From assembly GCA_004154925.1 (NCBI GenBank), contig QJNS01000009.1:1-64000 (forward strand): a stretch of DNA of 64,000 nt. Reading direction: 5' to 3'. Position numbers and translations under genes: made by a program. The stretch comes from Monosporascus cannonballus (Eukaryota > Ascomycota > Sordariomycetes > Xylariales). The notes beneath the pieces are model-generated. The model made no database searches, had not been told where the DNA came from, and saw only the letters and a program-made list of their open reading frames with translations. Positions 1 through 11,400 of this stretch are shown here, one piece after another; position 1 is the first letter of the stretch, and each line of letters opens with the position of its first letter.

Positions 1-740
1 GTGGTGGTGGCCACATACATCGTGGAGCAGTGAGTACAGTGGTTGAAAACCCAAGAAAGTGCGCCCATCATTTTGATCACGACGTGCCTTGCAAGGGGTC
101 GAGTCTGAACCTGCCGGATGATCGCCACATGGATAGAGCCCTCCCGCTATTGTACTTGTTGTCGGCCGAACAAAACTACCATGTCAATTGCTCACGCACC
201 CGATATATATACAACAGCCTTTCCGAGATACCTCCGACTGCAACAAGGCTGCATAGTACGCGGTATCTGCACTTTGGTAAAGGGACCTTGAAAAAAAAGC
301 TTTAAAGTGGTGTACCATGTAACCTAAACCCTCGCGTTTATTGTGTACGTCGCTATTTTAGGTTAGGGTCGTTACCGCTACAGATTACCTCTACTCCTTG
401 CACTCGGAACTCTCGGTATTCAGTATCCCGCCACAAGTCGTGATATTCTATTCAAATTCACACATGTGCAGTTTTAGTAACCCACCACACTTTCTAGATT
501 CCCCTATCATATACAGTTAGTACGGTCCACTATTATTTAGACCCGTCCAAGCCAAGCTGGTCAACAGTTATTGACTGGACATATTTGGTTAACACAACTA
601 TCCGCGAACTTTAAAATAACAATCCAACTACTCCTTGAATGATCACTTATTAGTCTGAACCGATAGGTATATAGGGAAGCATTCAGGCTATTTTCAATTA
701 ATCCTTGTATGTAACTAGCATTTATCAGATTTTTCATATT

Positions 741-763
741 CCCCCCCCCCCCCCAAAAAAAAA
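741..763. repeat. C14-A9 homopolymer junction
   Basis: Fourteen C residues are followed directly by nine A residues. The length may be unreliable because such runs are prone to sequencing and slippage error. Confidence 0.9.
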
Positions 764-2749
764 TACAATCTTCTGTTAGCTCGTTAGATCAGTTCGGACG
801 CCGCGAAATTTTGTGCCATCAACCTGCGGCCCATGCCGAAGGTAGTCGGGTCCGCTGAATAAGAAACACCCTAGCTTACAATGCGTAGGGCGCTTTTGTG
901 TTCAGTACGGTAGCGTCCGGGCTCCCACAAATTTCTAGAATAGGCTAGAACATATGTGTAATCAGTTCTTCAGCTACTTGCACTTTCCTTGTAACAGCAT
1001 TTTATCCCGCCTCATTTCAACAACGATAACATCCTAGGAAACTTCAGTAATTACGTTCGCTCAAGTGGTTAAGGCTTTGTGTTCTTGTCCACACGAGCTG
1101 GGTGTCTGACTCAATCTCGAAAACCATTGATTAGAAGCAACAGCGCAAAATAGTAGGAAGTTGATGTTAAGTATTACTGAACTGACTAACCCAACATAAT
1201 AATGTTAGGGGCGTGTATATTCCCATACAGATTCCAGAGGGCTCTAGTTGCCCAACCTCTAGAGCAAAACACTCGTATTCATGAATTACTAGATATTCCC
1301 TAAGTATTAAAATAACTCAAGGATTCTATTAGACCGATTCACTGTTGGGAGAAGGAGTAAAAAGCTGCTACATCTGTATAGGCCCACTTTTCTTAGTTTT
1401 AACACTAATGCACCACCCCCTGAGAGGTTGCATTGTGGAAATGAGGTCTTATGGAGACGCGAATGCCCGATGCGAATAGAATGCGATGCTTTCTATTCAT
1501 ATCATGTATAGCCAGAGATTTGGAAGAATACGAGCACAGGGGAGCCGGTGACTGGCGGCCCTGTCGGCACGGGCGCAGACGATGACGGACAAGACTTCAA
1601 TGTCACTTACGTGGAAGTCGTAAGGCTGAATCTCAATTTTGCAGCATATTCTTTGGTGATGCCAGTATATCCTCTCAGCGTCTATCGAAACCATCTACTT
1701 CTTCGGTGGAAGACATGCATTTTCCAGTCTCTTCAAACTACCAGCAACGAGGCTCCCCTTTCGCTGTCGAATATTATGAATGCCACATGATAGTATAAAG
1801 AGGTCATCATGTTACCTTTACCCACACCAGTTTTTCAAGCCGGTAACTATGAAGCTAGGTGAGTGAAAGCGGAGATAGCCGTTCCTGTTAGCGTGCCGCC
1901 GATCCTTAGAGTCTGCTCCTGCGTCCGACTTAAACGTCCCCGGACATAGTACGCCCAATTACTTGCAGGATTCCATTGTCGATAATTTCCAGAGAGCGGT
2001 TCGCTAGCTGCGAGTTAGCGCCTGACATTGCCAAGCTTAGCGGTATCGTTTCGGCCATGGATTTATTTATGACGATGAGGCTGTATAAGACCCTAGCCTA
2101 TACACCTGGACCTTACGGCGACGATTATCACATGGTCGAATATGACTGCATTGACTATCTAGAAGAAGGACTAGAATTCCAAAAGTTAGGGGTGGTGTTG
2201 GTGTCCTTAGAATGCGTAGAAAGGAATGGGCATTCGGAGGTCTTTCAACCTCTATGGTGTTTCACTTTTGGCATAAGGCTAGTAGTGTCCCACAACTTGC
2301 ATGTTCGACAGTACAGGAGAAAGACGAAATGTATTAGCATCCCGACAGTCGGGACACTCAACATTTTGGGCATCTGAATTAAGACTAGTTAGAGAAGCGT
2401 AAGAACCGGATGAAGTTATGTTCATCGGTAATGCAATGTTCCAGACGCAAGCCATCAGGATTACGTTGGTCAAAATATGTCTACCGCTCCTGCTTCATGG
2501 CACAAGACAGGCCGGACTTACATCAACCCAATTTTGATCGAGATTGCAAAGCTAGGTTTCAGCTTGAGCGGGTCAGCTCTTGCGTTGGGCTACTGTGGAG
2601 TGTAAGGCTGATTTGGCTAGGCTTTAGCGTTTCTTAATGCGGTAAGCACAACTTACGTTAGGTTGCCTGAGAGGCGGCTTGCCTTCTTAATAATGCGAGG
2701 CTACCGCAGTGCCGCGGCAGCACAATTTGCCCTAGTTGTCAGGGCCTAA

Positions 2750-2773
2750 TTCGTTGCTGGTTTCGTTGCTGGT
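2750..2773. repeat. 12-bp direct duplication
   Basis: The unit ttcgttgctggt occurs twice in perfect tandem. It lies in a GC-richer stretch that also holds a hairpin, gttgac-aggaat-gtcaac, near 2858. Confidence 0.85.
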
Positions 2774-2930
2774 TAGTAGAAAAGGGGGGGCTTCGGCATG
2801 TTTCGGTTTGCTCCGCCTGCTGCCGCAGGCCTCCCGCCATTACCCTTTGTTCCAGGTTGACAGGAATGTCAACGGTCAGGCCGATGGTGTGTCTCCCCTT
2901 TTCTTTTTCCCCTTAAAATTCTCCGCCCCA

Positions 2931-3022
2931 CGTCGATAGGGTATGCGTCGATTCAGCTAACCCTCGATCTTAGCTGCGCGTCGATCTGGCTGGGCGTCGA
3001 CCTAATTAAGCGCCGACCTAAC
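2931..3022. repeat. cluster of CGTCGA-type motifs
   Basis: CGTCGA occurs at 2931, 2946, about 2978 and 2995, with variants (ctcgatc, gccgacc) between and after. The spacing is roughly 15-17 bp or a multiple of it. It could be a degenerate tandem repeat or a protein-binding cluster; no function is visible. Confidence 0.6.
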
Positions 3023-3064
3023 CGTTAACCAAACTCCAAGGCCCCCAATTAACTGAGGCTTGCA

Positions 3065-3204
3065 GGGCTTAACGGCTAGCCTGGTCGACAATTAGCCAGG
3101 GTGTCCAGGGCTTCCAAGGCTTCCAGAACTTCCAAGGTTTCCAGAACTTCCAAGGTTTTCAGAACTTCCAGGGCTTCCAAGGCTTGACGGCTAGCTAGGT
3201 CGAC
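3065..3204. repeat. CTTCCAAGG/AACTTCCAG tandem array with flanking direct repeats
   Basis: Between about 3104 and 3184 the units cttccaagg, cttccagaa and variants alternate about eight times. The array is bracketed by two similar copies of a 25-bp sequence (3065-3089 and 3180-3204) containing gacggctag and ggtcgac, differing at only a few bases. On the minus strand the array is read as a Leu-Glu repeat, which is probably not a protein. The internal repeats resemble in style the repeat-bearing half of the LTRs further right. Confidence 0.7.
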
Positions 3205-3446
3205 TGTTTCATAAGCTAACGGGCTTTGGCACATACCAGAATGACCGGAACCTGGTAGATAAAACAGAGGTCTGTCACACTTACTAAGGATCAGGTGCAC
3301 AGCTCTTGAGGGTATATTGACTTGTCTAAAGCTAGGAAGCGTTGATCCCACTTGTTGTGGGCGATCCACGGATATAGGGCTCCGGGAAGGAATAACAATC
3401 ACCCGAAGACCCTAGCTAGGGGTGCTCTTTTCCATGACAAGACCAA

Positions 3447-3684
3447 TGTAGCAGCTGATAGAATTAACCAGCTATTAAACCTAATCACATGATTTATGTT
3501 AAGTAGAATACGGGAAAAAGCTGTTAAATAAATATTTCTATTACGTTTAATAATAACAAAGGTTATATAATAGAGTTATAAGGTACTTGGAGTATAATAA
3601 TATTAATAAAAATATTGATCATTAAAAGTAAAAAGCATTAATCTTACTTATAATATGGAAACCTATTAAGATAAACACTTACAA
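3447..3684 (-). repeat. A0: LTR relic of the A/B/C family, truncated
   Basis: This starts with tgtagcagct and continues with ttaaccagctattaaacc and gatttatgttaag, aligning with the first 240 bases of the element A LTR (3930). Matching position by position, most differences are C to T or G to A. It marks the exact start of the AT-rich block. It is cut at 3685 by the start of an E-family LTR, so it is the oldest insertion at this edge. Orientation follows the A LTR, whose element codes on the minus strand. Confidence 0.75.
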
Positions 3685-3744
3685 TGTAAGATAATAAATA
3701 ACTATAAGCTAGGGTAAAGTAATTTCCGACTAGTTATAAAATAT
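3685..3744 (-). repeat. E0: E-family LTR, left piece
   Basis: This begins tgtaagataataaa and continues ctataagctaggg, matching the start of the E LTRs at 39282, 39706 and 54299. It is interrupted after 3744 by element D2 and resumes at 37321, next to an identical aatat. Confidence 0.85.
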
Positions 3745-3929
3745 TGTAACGAACCTGTTATACATCCACATAGAAGTATAAACAGTATCCGAAATAGAGT
3801 CTTGATTTGCAGGTAACAATAGAGCGAGGAATAATTTAATAATACATTCGTTAAAAAGGTTTACGGATTTTCTCTACAATTATAAAAAAAAAGGCTGCCT
3901 TTAACAATAAACTTATATTAATAGCTACG
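3745..3929 (-). repeat. D2 left (3') LTR, first part
   Basis: This aligns with the first 185 bases of the D LTR at 39944, including aggtataa-cagtatccgaa and cttgatttgcaggtaacaat. It breaks at the ctacg TSD of element A and resumes at 17474. Confidence 0.85.
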
Positions 3930-4362
3930 TGTGACGGCTAGGCGGTTTAACCAACTATTAAACCTTAAGTCGACGGGTTTATGTTGGCAGGAGTATCGTG
4001 GGAATCTGAGCAATAGATATCGGAACGTGTTACGTCTCTTAATACCGAAAATGCCTTATTGCAAACGATTAATATTGATAAGTGTTGCAAGCTGAAGCTA
4101 TCTAAACTATGGAAGTAATGAACGTATATATCCTTGTTCCGTTGGCTGGATCACCACCAGTGAGTTGGTGATCCGGCTTATTGGTTTACCACCAATGAGT
4201 TGGTGATCTGGCTTATTGGCTTACTACCAGTAAGTTGGTGATCCGGCTTACTGGCTTACCACTAGTAAGTTGGTAATTCATTACGTAACCTGATCCATAT
4301 AGTTTTTTTGGCCTTTTCCGTTACGACCGTTCCTGGAGGCCGTAGCTTATTAGGTCGTAATA
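3930..4362 (-). repeat. A left (3') LTR, 433 bp
   Basis: It starts tgtgacggct and ends gtcgtaata, where the last bases were originally aaca as in the other copy. The length is identical to the right LTR. It carries fewer RIP changes than the right copy. Confidence 0.92.
4153..4275. repeat. 35-bp tandem repeat inside the A LTR
   Basis: About 3.6 copies of a 35-bp unit that starts accaccagt and contains ttggtgatccggc. Each unit can fold, because atcacca pairs with tggtgat. The right LTR carries the same array at about 17255-17385. The corresponding part of the B and C LTRs has entirely different repeats. Confidence 0.85.
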
Positions 4363-4378
4363 CGATCTTTTTTTCCTT
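4363..4378 (-). promoter_or_regulatory. A polypurine tract
   Basis: On the coding (minus) strand the bases next to the 3' LTR read AAGGAAAAAAAGATCG. This is the position and composition of the plus-strand primer for reverse transcription. B and C have the equivalent tract ending GGGGAGATCG and GGGGAAAGTCG. Confidence 0.75.
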
Positions 4379-4449
4379 AAAATTTTGCCCTTAAGATTTC
4401 TTTTTTTTTTAGTAAGTTTTTTTTGCATACTTTTAATATATCTTCTGGT

Positions 4450-5009
4450 ATGTCCAAATATCGTTTTCGCAAATCCGAATAACGACTTGCCTTAATTAAT
4501 TTAATTGAATTCGAAAGTTTTAACGCGATATTTTGTTTTTTTTTTGTTTTGTTCGGCAGCTTAATTACTAAATAATAAATAAGGTTTTTCGGTATAAGGA
4601 ATGTATCCGTCAGAATTATTCGTATAACGGGATAAAAATCCTTATTTTTATAATTAATTGTTACATCGCGAAATCGAAAAAGTTAAAAAAAAGAAAAACT
4701 AACGGCCGAAAAATCTTTATTTAAAGCTTTTACGCGTTTTTTTCGTATACGTTGTTAATGCCAATACTATTAATTTTAAGGTATAAAACTTATTAATCGT
4801 ACCCTTTAATTCTTGGATAATTCTAACGATTTTACGTAATTGGAATCAAAATCCGTAATTAAGGTTTAAGTCTTAAAAAAGGTGGACGTTATTGATTGGA
4901 ATACGGTGGACCAAACGCTTTTTTTCTTGGATTTTATGAATTAGGATATTATTATTTCGGGTGGTTCCGCCGTTACTAATAAAAATTCTTTAATAGGCGC
5001 TAGGCGCTA
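4450..5009 (+). pseudogene. A accessory gene: convergent six-Cys (Zn2Cys6-like) small protein, RIP-degraded
   Basis: This frame lies between the 3' end of pol and the 3' LTR, on the opposite strand to gag-pol. It starts with an ATG followed by a basic peptide (MSKYRFRKSE). A homopolymer slip in a run of T near 4537 disturbs the first Cys triad. The second triad reads YKECIRQNYSY, which is C-x2-C-x6-C with both outer Cys changed to Tyr, as RIP of TGY to TAY produces. A Lys-Arg-rich stretch follows, then a tail with DWNTVDQT matching DWSADYVNQD in C. The 3' end overlaps the end of the pol chromodomain frame. Function is unknown; nucleic-acid binding is a guess from the cysteine spacing. Confidence 0.6.
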
Positions 5010-7977
5010 ATAAGATTTTTGGCGGGTTCCTAGATGTTTTCGGAATCTGGATACTTTTTTTATTTAATTAAGTATTAAGTAAGTCCGTTATATTTTCGTA
5101 TATTAAAATTTTTTTATTTCGTATATTTATTCGTTTTTTACTTTCATCTTATTTTATGCTATATATACTTTGATTATATTTGCTATTAATTCGAATAAGA
5201 AATATAAAAAATTAAATAAAGTTTAATTTTTAGTAAAGATTTTAATTAATAATTATTTTTTAAGATTTTCTTGGCGATTTTATATAGGCCGATATATTTA
5301 AAATCGAGTTTTTTATTAGGTTATTTTATTTAAATGTTTTTAGTAATAAGGAAAACTATTTCTCCTTTTTCGACAGTTAATCCTTTTAACCTTTTCTAAT
5401 TATATTATTTACTTATTTGATTTTGTACGAATTTTAATTTTAATTTTATTTCTTAGTATAACTATCGTAACTATTTCGACGTAAAAATTACTTTAATATT
5501 AATTGGACCGTTATTACGTATTTTTTTTATAAATCTTTGAAATAAAACCAAAATTTACGTTCGTAAATATTATTTTAATGCTTTTATAATGCCTAATATT
5601 ATAAACTAGTTATACGATTAATAACTTCTTAATTCAATTATTTTGTTCGTAATTAATATAATATCGTAAATAAATTTTTAAAATTTAATTTATTTATTTT
5701 ATTTATCTGTCCGTCTATTGTTTAAATACGTTAAATAATTTATAATTTAAGCCGATTTAAATTTATAAGCCTTACCAAAACTTAAATGCAAATATAAATC
5801 CTTTATCTGATATAATTTTATTAATAATCCGTATATATTAAAAATATGGTTAAAAATATATTAGTTACTCACCGTTTATGTTTTTATAATATAATAAAAA
5901 ATAAGAAACTTTCGTAAATCGGTCGATAATTACGAAAATGTTATTGTAATATATTTTTAAAGTTAAAATTTCTAATATAAAAAGTTTAATAAGAAAATTA
6001 AATATAACTAAATATTATAATCGTTTTACGACTAATAATAGCTATAATATTCCGTATAATTTATATCGTCGTACCTTTGCTTTAATGCAAATATTATATT
6101 ATCGTATAACTTTTTGAACCGTTAATTTCATTTTAGGAAAGGAATATGTATATCGAAATCGTTTTAAAGTCTTATAAATCCCTGGATATTTATATAATTA
6201 ATATTCGTATATTTCTTGTATTAGATCCTTTTAATATTCCTTTAAAATTTATATTTTATTTATTTTTTGGTGTTTTAAAAAACTATTATTATATTATTAG
6301 ATTTTCTAATACATATTACTAGGTATTATTCGAATTGTCGTAATTTGTCGTAAACGTAAATATTTTTTTGTAATGGTATCGAAAATTATATAGTTAATTT
6401 TAACCAATTTCTTTTCGAAATTTAATCGTTTGCTTAAAGTATTTGCTTTGCCATTTTTTGATCCTTTCTTATAAATAATAACGAAATCGAAATTCGCCAA
6501 TTTTTTTACGTATCTTAATTATCGTTCTATAAATTCTTTGGTCGTAATAAATTAAATAAAATTTTAATAATCCATATAAACCTTAACCTGGTACAAATCT
6601 CCCTTTAAGAAATACCTAAACTCTCGAAATACCATAATAATAACCATAAATTCCTTATCTGGAATACCGTAATTAAATTCGGCTCCTTTTAATTTGTACG
6701 AAAAAAATGTAATAAAATGCAATTTGCCTTAATTATTTCGTTATCGGATTACTACGCTTAACGCGTAATCCGAAATATCGGTTTTTAACTTAACGGGGCG
6801 GTTTGGATCGTATATAATTAGTACTAATTCGCTGGTAATCGCAATTTTAATATCCTGAAATACTTTCTCCATATCTGGTATTTATTTGAATTCTTTTTTT
6901 CGTAAGGTTCATTAAAGATATAACGATTTTGCTAAAATTTCGAATAAACTTCCTGTAATAATTAATGAATACAAAAAATACTTATATTTCCTTCACCGTA
7001 ATTAACGTTTGTTATTTTGTAACTACAGCAATTTTCTTAAGGTCCATCCTAATATGTCCTAAGGTAATAATATATCCCAGATATTTTTTTTCCTATATAT
7101 GGAATTAATTTTTTTCTGCGTTAACAAGTAACCTTACGTTTTATAAAATTTGAAAAACTTTATAAACGTATTTTACGTATTCTTCTTTTATTTCGAAAAA
7201 AATAAAAATATTATTAAGACAGCAAATAACAAAAACGTTAAAATATTTTTGTAATATATAATTTACTATCCGCTAAAAAGTTACTGGTACGTTTGTAAGT
7301 CCCATTAATATAACCAAATACTTAAATAATCTATATTTCGTTTTAAAGGTTATTTTTTATTCGTATCCTTTTTTGATTTTAATAAAGTTATATTTATTTT
7401 TAAGATTAAATATTATAAACCATTTAGCTCTATAAAATCGGTCTTTTATTTCTATAATCAGAAATATTAATATTCGATTTTTAATAATTATATCGTTTAA
7501 TTATCGATAATTAATTATAAGTTATAATTTCCCATTTTTCTTTAATACGAAAAATATAAGATATCGTGCTGGTAATTTCGAAAGTCGAATCCATCCTTTT
7601 TATAACCGATTTTCCAGGTATTTTTTGAAAATACGTAATTTATTTCCGCTAAAATTATAAATAAGGTAAAACTTTGTCGAAAATCCTTTTTTAAAAATTA
7701 TTTTATGATCCCATTCGCTATGTTCTAATAATTTCGTATCAAGCTCCTTTTTAAAAAGCTGTTCGTATCTATAATACTGTAATAACATATTGGTTAGATC
7801 TTTTAACTTCTAGGGCTATGAATTTTGTTCTAGATCGTTATTTAATTACTTTAGTTTCGCTTTAATAATAATAATAATAATATGTCGTATTTTTCTTTCA
7901 TACGTGTTTTTTTTATTATATTTTGTTCCTTTAGGTAATAAAGTATTTATCGTATTTTTATGCCTGTATTTGTCGTT
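4985..7977 (-). pseudogene. A pol, C-terminal part: RT, RNase H, integrase, chromodomain
   Basis: Read right to left on the minus strand. The RT active site lies near 7205-7225, where YLDD is changed to CLNN. The RNase H end (NFDFVIIYKKGSKNGKANTLS) is at 6306-6500 as an intact stretch. The integrase zinc region and core lie at about 5780-6150 and match the better-preserved copy in C. A C-terminal chromodomain lies at about 5000-5160, with YLIK, YPDSENI and EPAKNL, and Trp codons replaced by stops. The gene is broken at 7978-7982 by insertion of B and its N-terminal part resumes at 14702. In-frame TAA and TAG codons fall where Gln or Trp is expected. The enzyme cannot be active. Confidence 0.85.
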
Positions 7978-7982
7978 ATTAT

Positions 7983-8378
7983 TATTATGACCTAACGGTC
8001 TTGGCTTTTTTTTCAGACGGTCGGAACCATAAAAAGGTCAGTTCCGACCCAAGCCAAAACATCACGTAACTGGCTCAAAGGTCTCAAGGCGCCAAACACC
8101 TTGAACCCCTTAAGCCAGCAGAAGAACTCAAAGGGCTTAACGAACTTAAGGGTTTAAGCCGCTTGAGCAGCTTAAGCCAAAATAAGGATATATACGTTCG
8201 TTATCTCATAATCTAAATAACTTTAATTTATAATATAACGTCGTTATTTAAGGGATCTTTAATATTACGAAACATAATATATTACTATATTTATTATTTA
8301 AATTCCCACAATATTTTTATTAATATAAATCCGTTAATTTAAAATTTAATAAGTAATTAAACTTTATAATTCGTTATA
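7983..8378 (+). repeat. B left (5') LTR, 396 bp
   Basis: It begins tattatgacc, which in A reads tgttacgacc, and ends cgttata, which in the right copy is cgtcaca. It contains repeats with cttaag and aagcc in its first half. Confidence 0.9.
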
Positions 8379-8411
8379 TGTTATAAATTTTTATTTAATA
8401 ATATTATTAAA

Positions 8412-11400
8412 ATATTAATTAACGTTTAAAAAATCTTTATTTAATAATTTTAAGCTTAAATTCGAGAACTAAAAAAAAGTTTGATCATTTAGGATTATGC
8501 CATTTACCTAAATATTTTTCGCCCGTATAAAGCCTAAAAAATTAAAGCCTTATGATAAAAAAAGTAACCTTTAAACCTTTTTAATTTAGGTACGAATTTA
8601 CCTTTATTTCCTAAATCTTAACAACTTAGCGGATATAATTTAAACAGTTAAGATATATGTAATAAAAAATCCGGTTAATTAATTTAAGCCTATTATAAGA
8701 AATTTTTTGAATATAAAAAAATTAAATAAGCAAAATTTTAGTAATAAAATCTTTTTACTTTATATTAATTTCGAAAATAAAGTACGTACTAATTTCGGCA
8801 ATGCGCATAAAAAATAATGAACGGCTTAATAACTTTTATAATTTTAATAAAAAAAACCTGTATTTATATATAACGTAATTTTTAAAACTTTTATAGCTAA
8901 GGCCGGATAAAAAAATAACGAAATTAACGTTTTTATAGATATATTTTAATCAGTGATTAAAAATAATATAAAAAATAAAATTAATCGGATCGAAGGATTA
9001 ATTGCCTTAAATTTAATATATCGCGAAAATAATTAAAATTAATAATCGACAATTTAAAAAATAATAAGAAAATAACGGATAATATGTTTTACGTTCGTGA
9101 TATAATAAGTTTAACTAGGAGAAAAAACAAAATATACCCCTTATTTCTTACGGAACAATATCAAAACCTATTAAATTCGGAATTGTTTATAAATAAAATT
9201 AAAGCCAAATTACATATTTTAATTATAGCAAAATAAAATATAAGGTTTATAAATATAAAAAACCTAAAAAATTGCGATAAAATAATTAAACCCTTATATC
9301 GGAAAAATAATCCAAAAATAATTAAGGAAATAATAATAATATTATTAATATAATTTAAGCTAAATATATATTAAGTTCACGACAAAAGGTTTAATAAGGA
9401 TTATTACGATTAAGAATTCGAAAAAAATATAAGAAATTAAAAAATTAATTTAGCAAATATTACAAACATAATAAAAAATATTATAAAAATCATTACGTAA
9501 ATACTAAAATTTAATAAAACAAATTTATTCTAAACTTTTTAATCAATACGGCAAAATATATATCATATATTATCGATAACGAGAATATCCCAATTACGAA
9601 AAATAAAAGTAACATATTTATAAACAAATTACTTATATATATTACGAAAAAATCGATTTTTTAAATCGTACCGTAAATAATAAGGATAATAAATAATAAT
9701 ATTAATATTGTCGAATTATAATCCCAAAAAATATTTAATAATTAGTCGAAAAAAAGAATTAATTTAAAGAAATAATACCCGTAACAACACCCTTTTTATT
9801 ATTATAAATAATATAATTATTAAACGGAAAACAATTGATCTAATATACGGTTAAAAAGCATTATTAAAAAGTAATTACGGACTTTTATTTTCAGTTGGTA
9901 TTTATTACAAATCCTTAAAAAATGTTATTAAAAAAGAAATACGTTAATTTACAGAATACCTCGGGATTAACAATTAAGATAACGTATAATAGGATATAAT
10001 TATAAATATAAAAAAAAATAATTTATTCGTTAAGGAAAAGAATTATAAAAGAATCAAAAATAGTTAATACGGTTCGAAAACATAATACGACGGTAATAAT
10101 GATAAATATAATAATTTAATGCGTTAAATAAAGAAACGGAAATAAGGTTCGATAAATTCGAACAAAAATTAAAAGAAAAAGGTTATTTATAAAAAAGCCG
10201 TAAAATAACGAAACCTAAAAAAATTAAAAGGAATTCCTAAGAAGGGCTTTAAATACAACGATAGAAAACGTTAACGATTTTATTATTTTAGAAATACAAA
10301 TCGGAACATATTAGTATGCCGTAATGGTGGATTACGGAACTTTAAGCAGAAATTATATTATATCGGATATAATTAATAAATTTAAATTATTATAAAGATA
10401 TAAGTTAAAACCTTATATAGCGATAAATGCCGAAAGTTAAAAATTCGTTTACGGTAACGGAAAAAATTTACATAAAATTAATTATTTCGAGATTTTTGTT
10501 TAAGGATAATATTAAATAATTAATTTTGATATCGTTTTATTTAGATATTACGATATAATTTTAAGATTAATATGGATACGTTAATATAAATTCTTAATTA
10601 ATAAAAGGATTAATTAGGTAAAGTTCGCCTTATATTTTATTAGCAGATAGAAAAAAAGAATTAAAATCTTAATATTTAATCGATAATAACGATAAATATA
10701 GGTATAAGAATACGATAAATACTTTATTACCTAAAGAAATAAGATATAAAAAAATAAATATTAAAAAAATAAGACGTATTATTGTTATTATTAAAACGAA
10801 ATTAAAATAATTAAATAACGATTTAGAATAAAACAAATAATAACTTTAAAAATTAGAAAATTTAATTCATATATTATTATAATATTATATGTACGAATAG
10901 TTTTTTAAAAAAAACGTAATACCAAATTATTAGAATATAACGAATAAAATTACGAAATAATTTTTAATAAAGGATCATTAACCAAGTTTTACTTTATTTA
11001 TAATTTTAACGGAAACGAACTATATACTTTTAAAAAATACTTGGAAAATCGGTAACAAAAAAATAAATTCGATTTTCGAAATTATTAGCAGGATATCCAA
11101 TATTTTTCGTACTTAAAAAGAATGGAAAATTACGACTTATGGTTAATTATTAATAACTAAACGATATTATTATTAAAAATCGAATATTATTACCCCTAAT
11201 TACGGAAATAAAAAAACAGATTTTACGGAGCCAAATAGTTTATAATATTCGATCATAAAAATAGATATAGTTTTATCAGAATTTAAAAAAATACAAATAA
11301 AAAATAACGTTTAAAACGAAATACGGATTATTTAAATGTTTGGTTATATTAATAAGATTTACGAACGTATTAATAACTTTTTAGCGGATAATAAATTATA

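Larger units (their letters stand above)
1..3446. other. GC-balanced flank with no supportable gene
   Basis: Base composition is roughly even, CpA and TpG are common and the sequence is not stop-saturated, in contrast to everything after 3447. The longest open frame is 133 codons at 1976-2377 (+). A frame of this length is expected by chance here, and it matches no family I recognise. Short frames at 30-305, 1548-1790 and 3076-3402 (-) are equally weak, and the last owes its Leu-Glu-rich tail to a DNA repeat. Exons of an intron-rich gene cannot be excluded. The change in composition at 3446/3447 coincides exactly with the start of an LTR relic, so this segment is best read as the unique sequence bordering an AT-rich block. 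Confidence 0.6.

Noticed and set aside
312..375. Telomere-like pieces (aacctaaaccct and ttaggttaggg)
   Set aside because: Only one or two repeat units in each direction; too short to distinguish from chance.
1066..1140. tRNA-like stretch containing agtggttaaggc
   Set aside because: The D-arm resembles a Ser or Leu tRNA, but the acceptor stem does not pair and there is no GTTCGA-type T-loop, so a tRNA call is not supported.
1611..1645. Possible intron, gtaagg ... ttttgcag
   Set aside because: The splice-like ends are only about 25 bases apart, too short for a fungal intron, and the flanking frames do not form a recognisable protein.
1976..2377. 133-codon open frame in the GC-balanced flank
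   Set aside because: A frame of this length is expected by chance in 3.4 kb read in six frames at even composition. It has no recognisable domain, and no supporting splice sites or upstream signals were seen.
3076..3402. Minus-strand frame with Leu-Glu repeats
   Set aside because: The repeat is a by-product of the CTTCCAAGG DNA array; the rest has no features of a protein.
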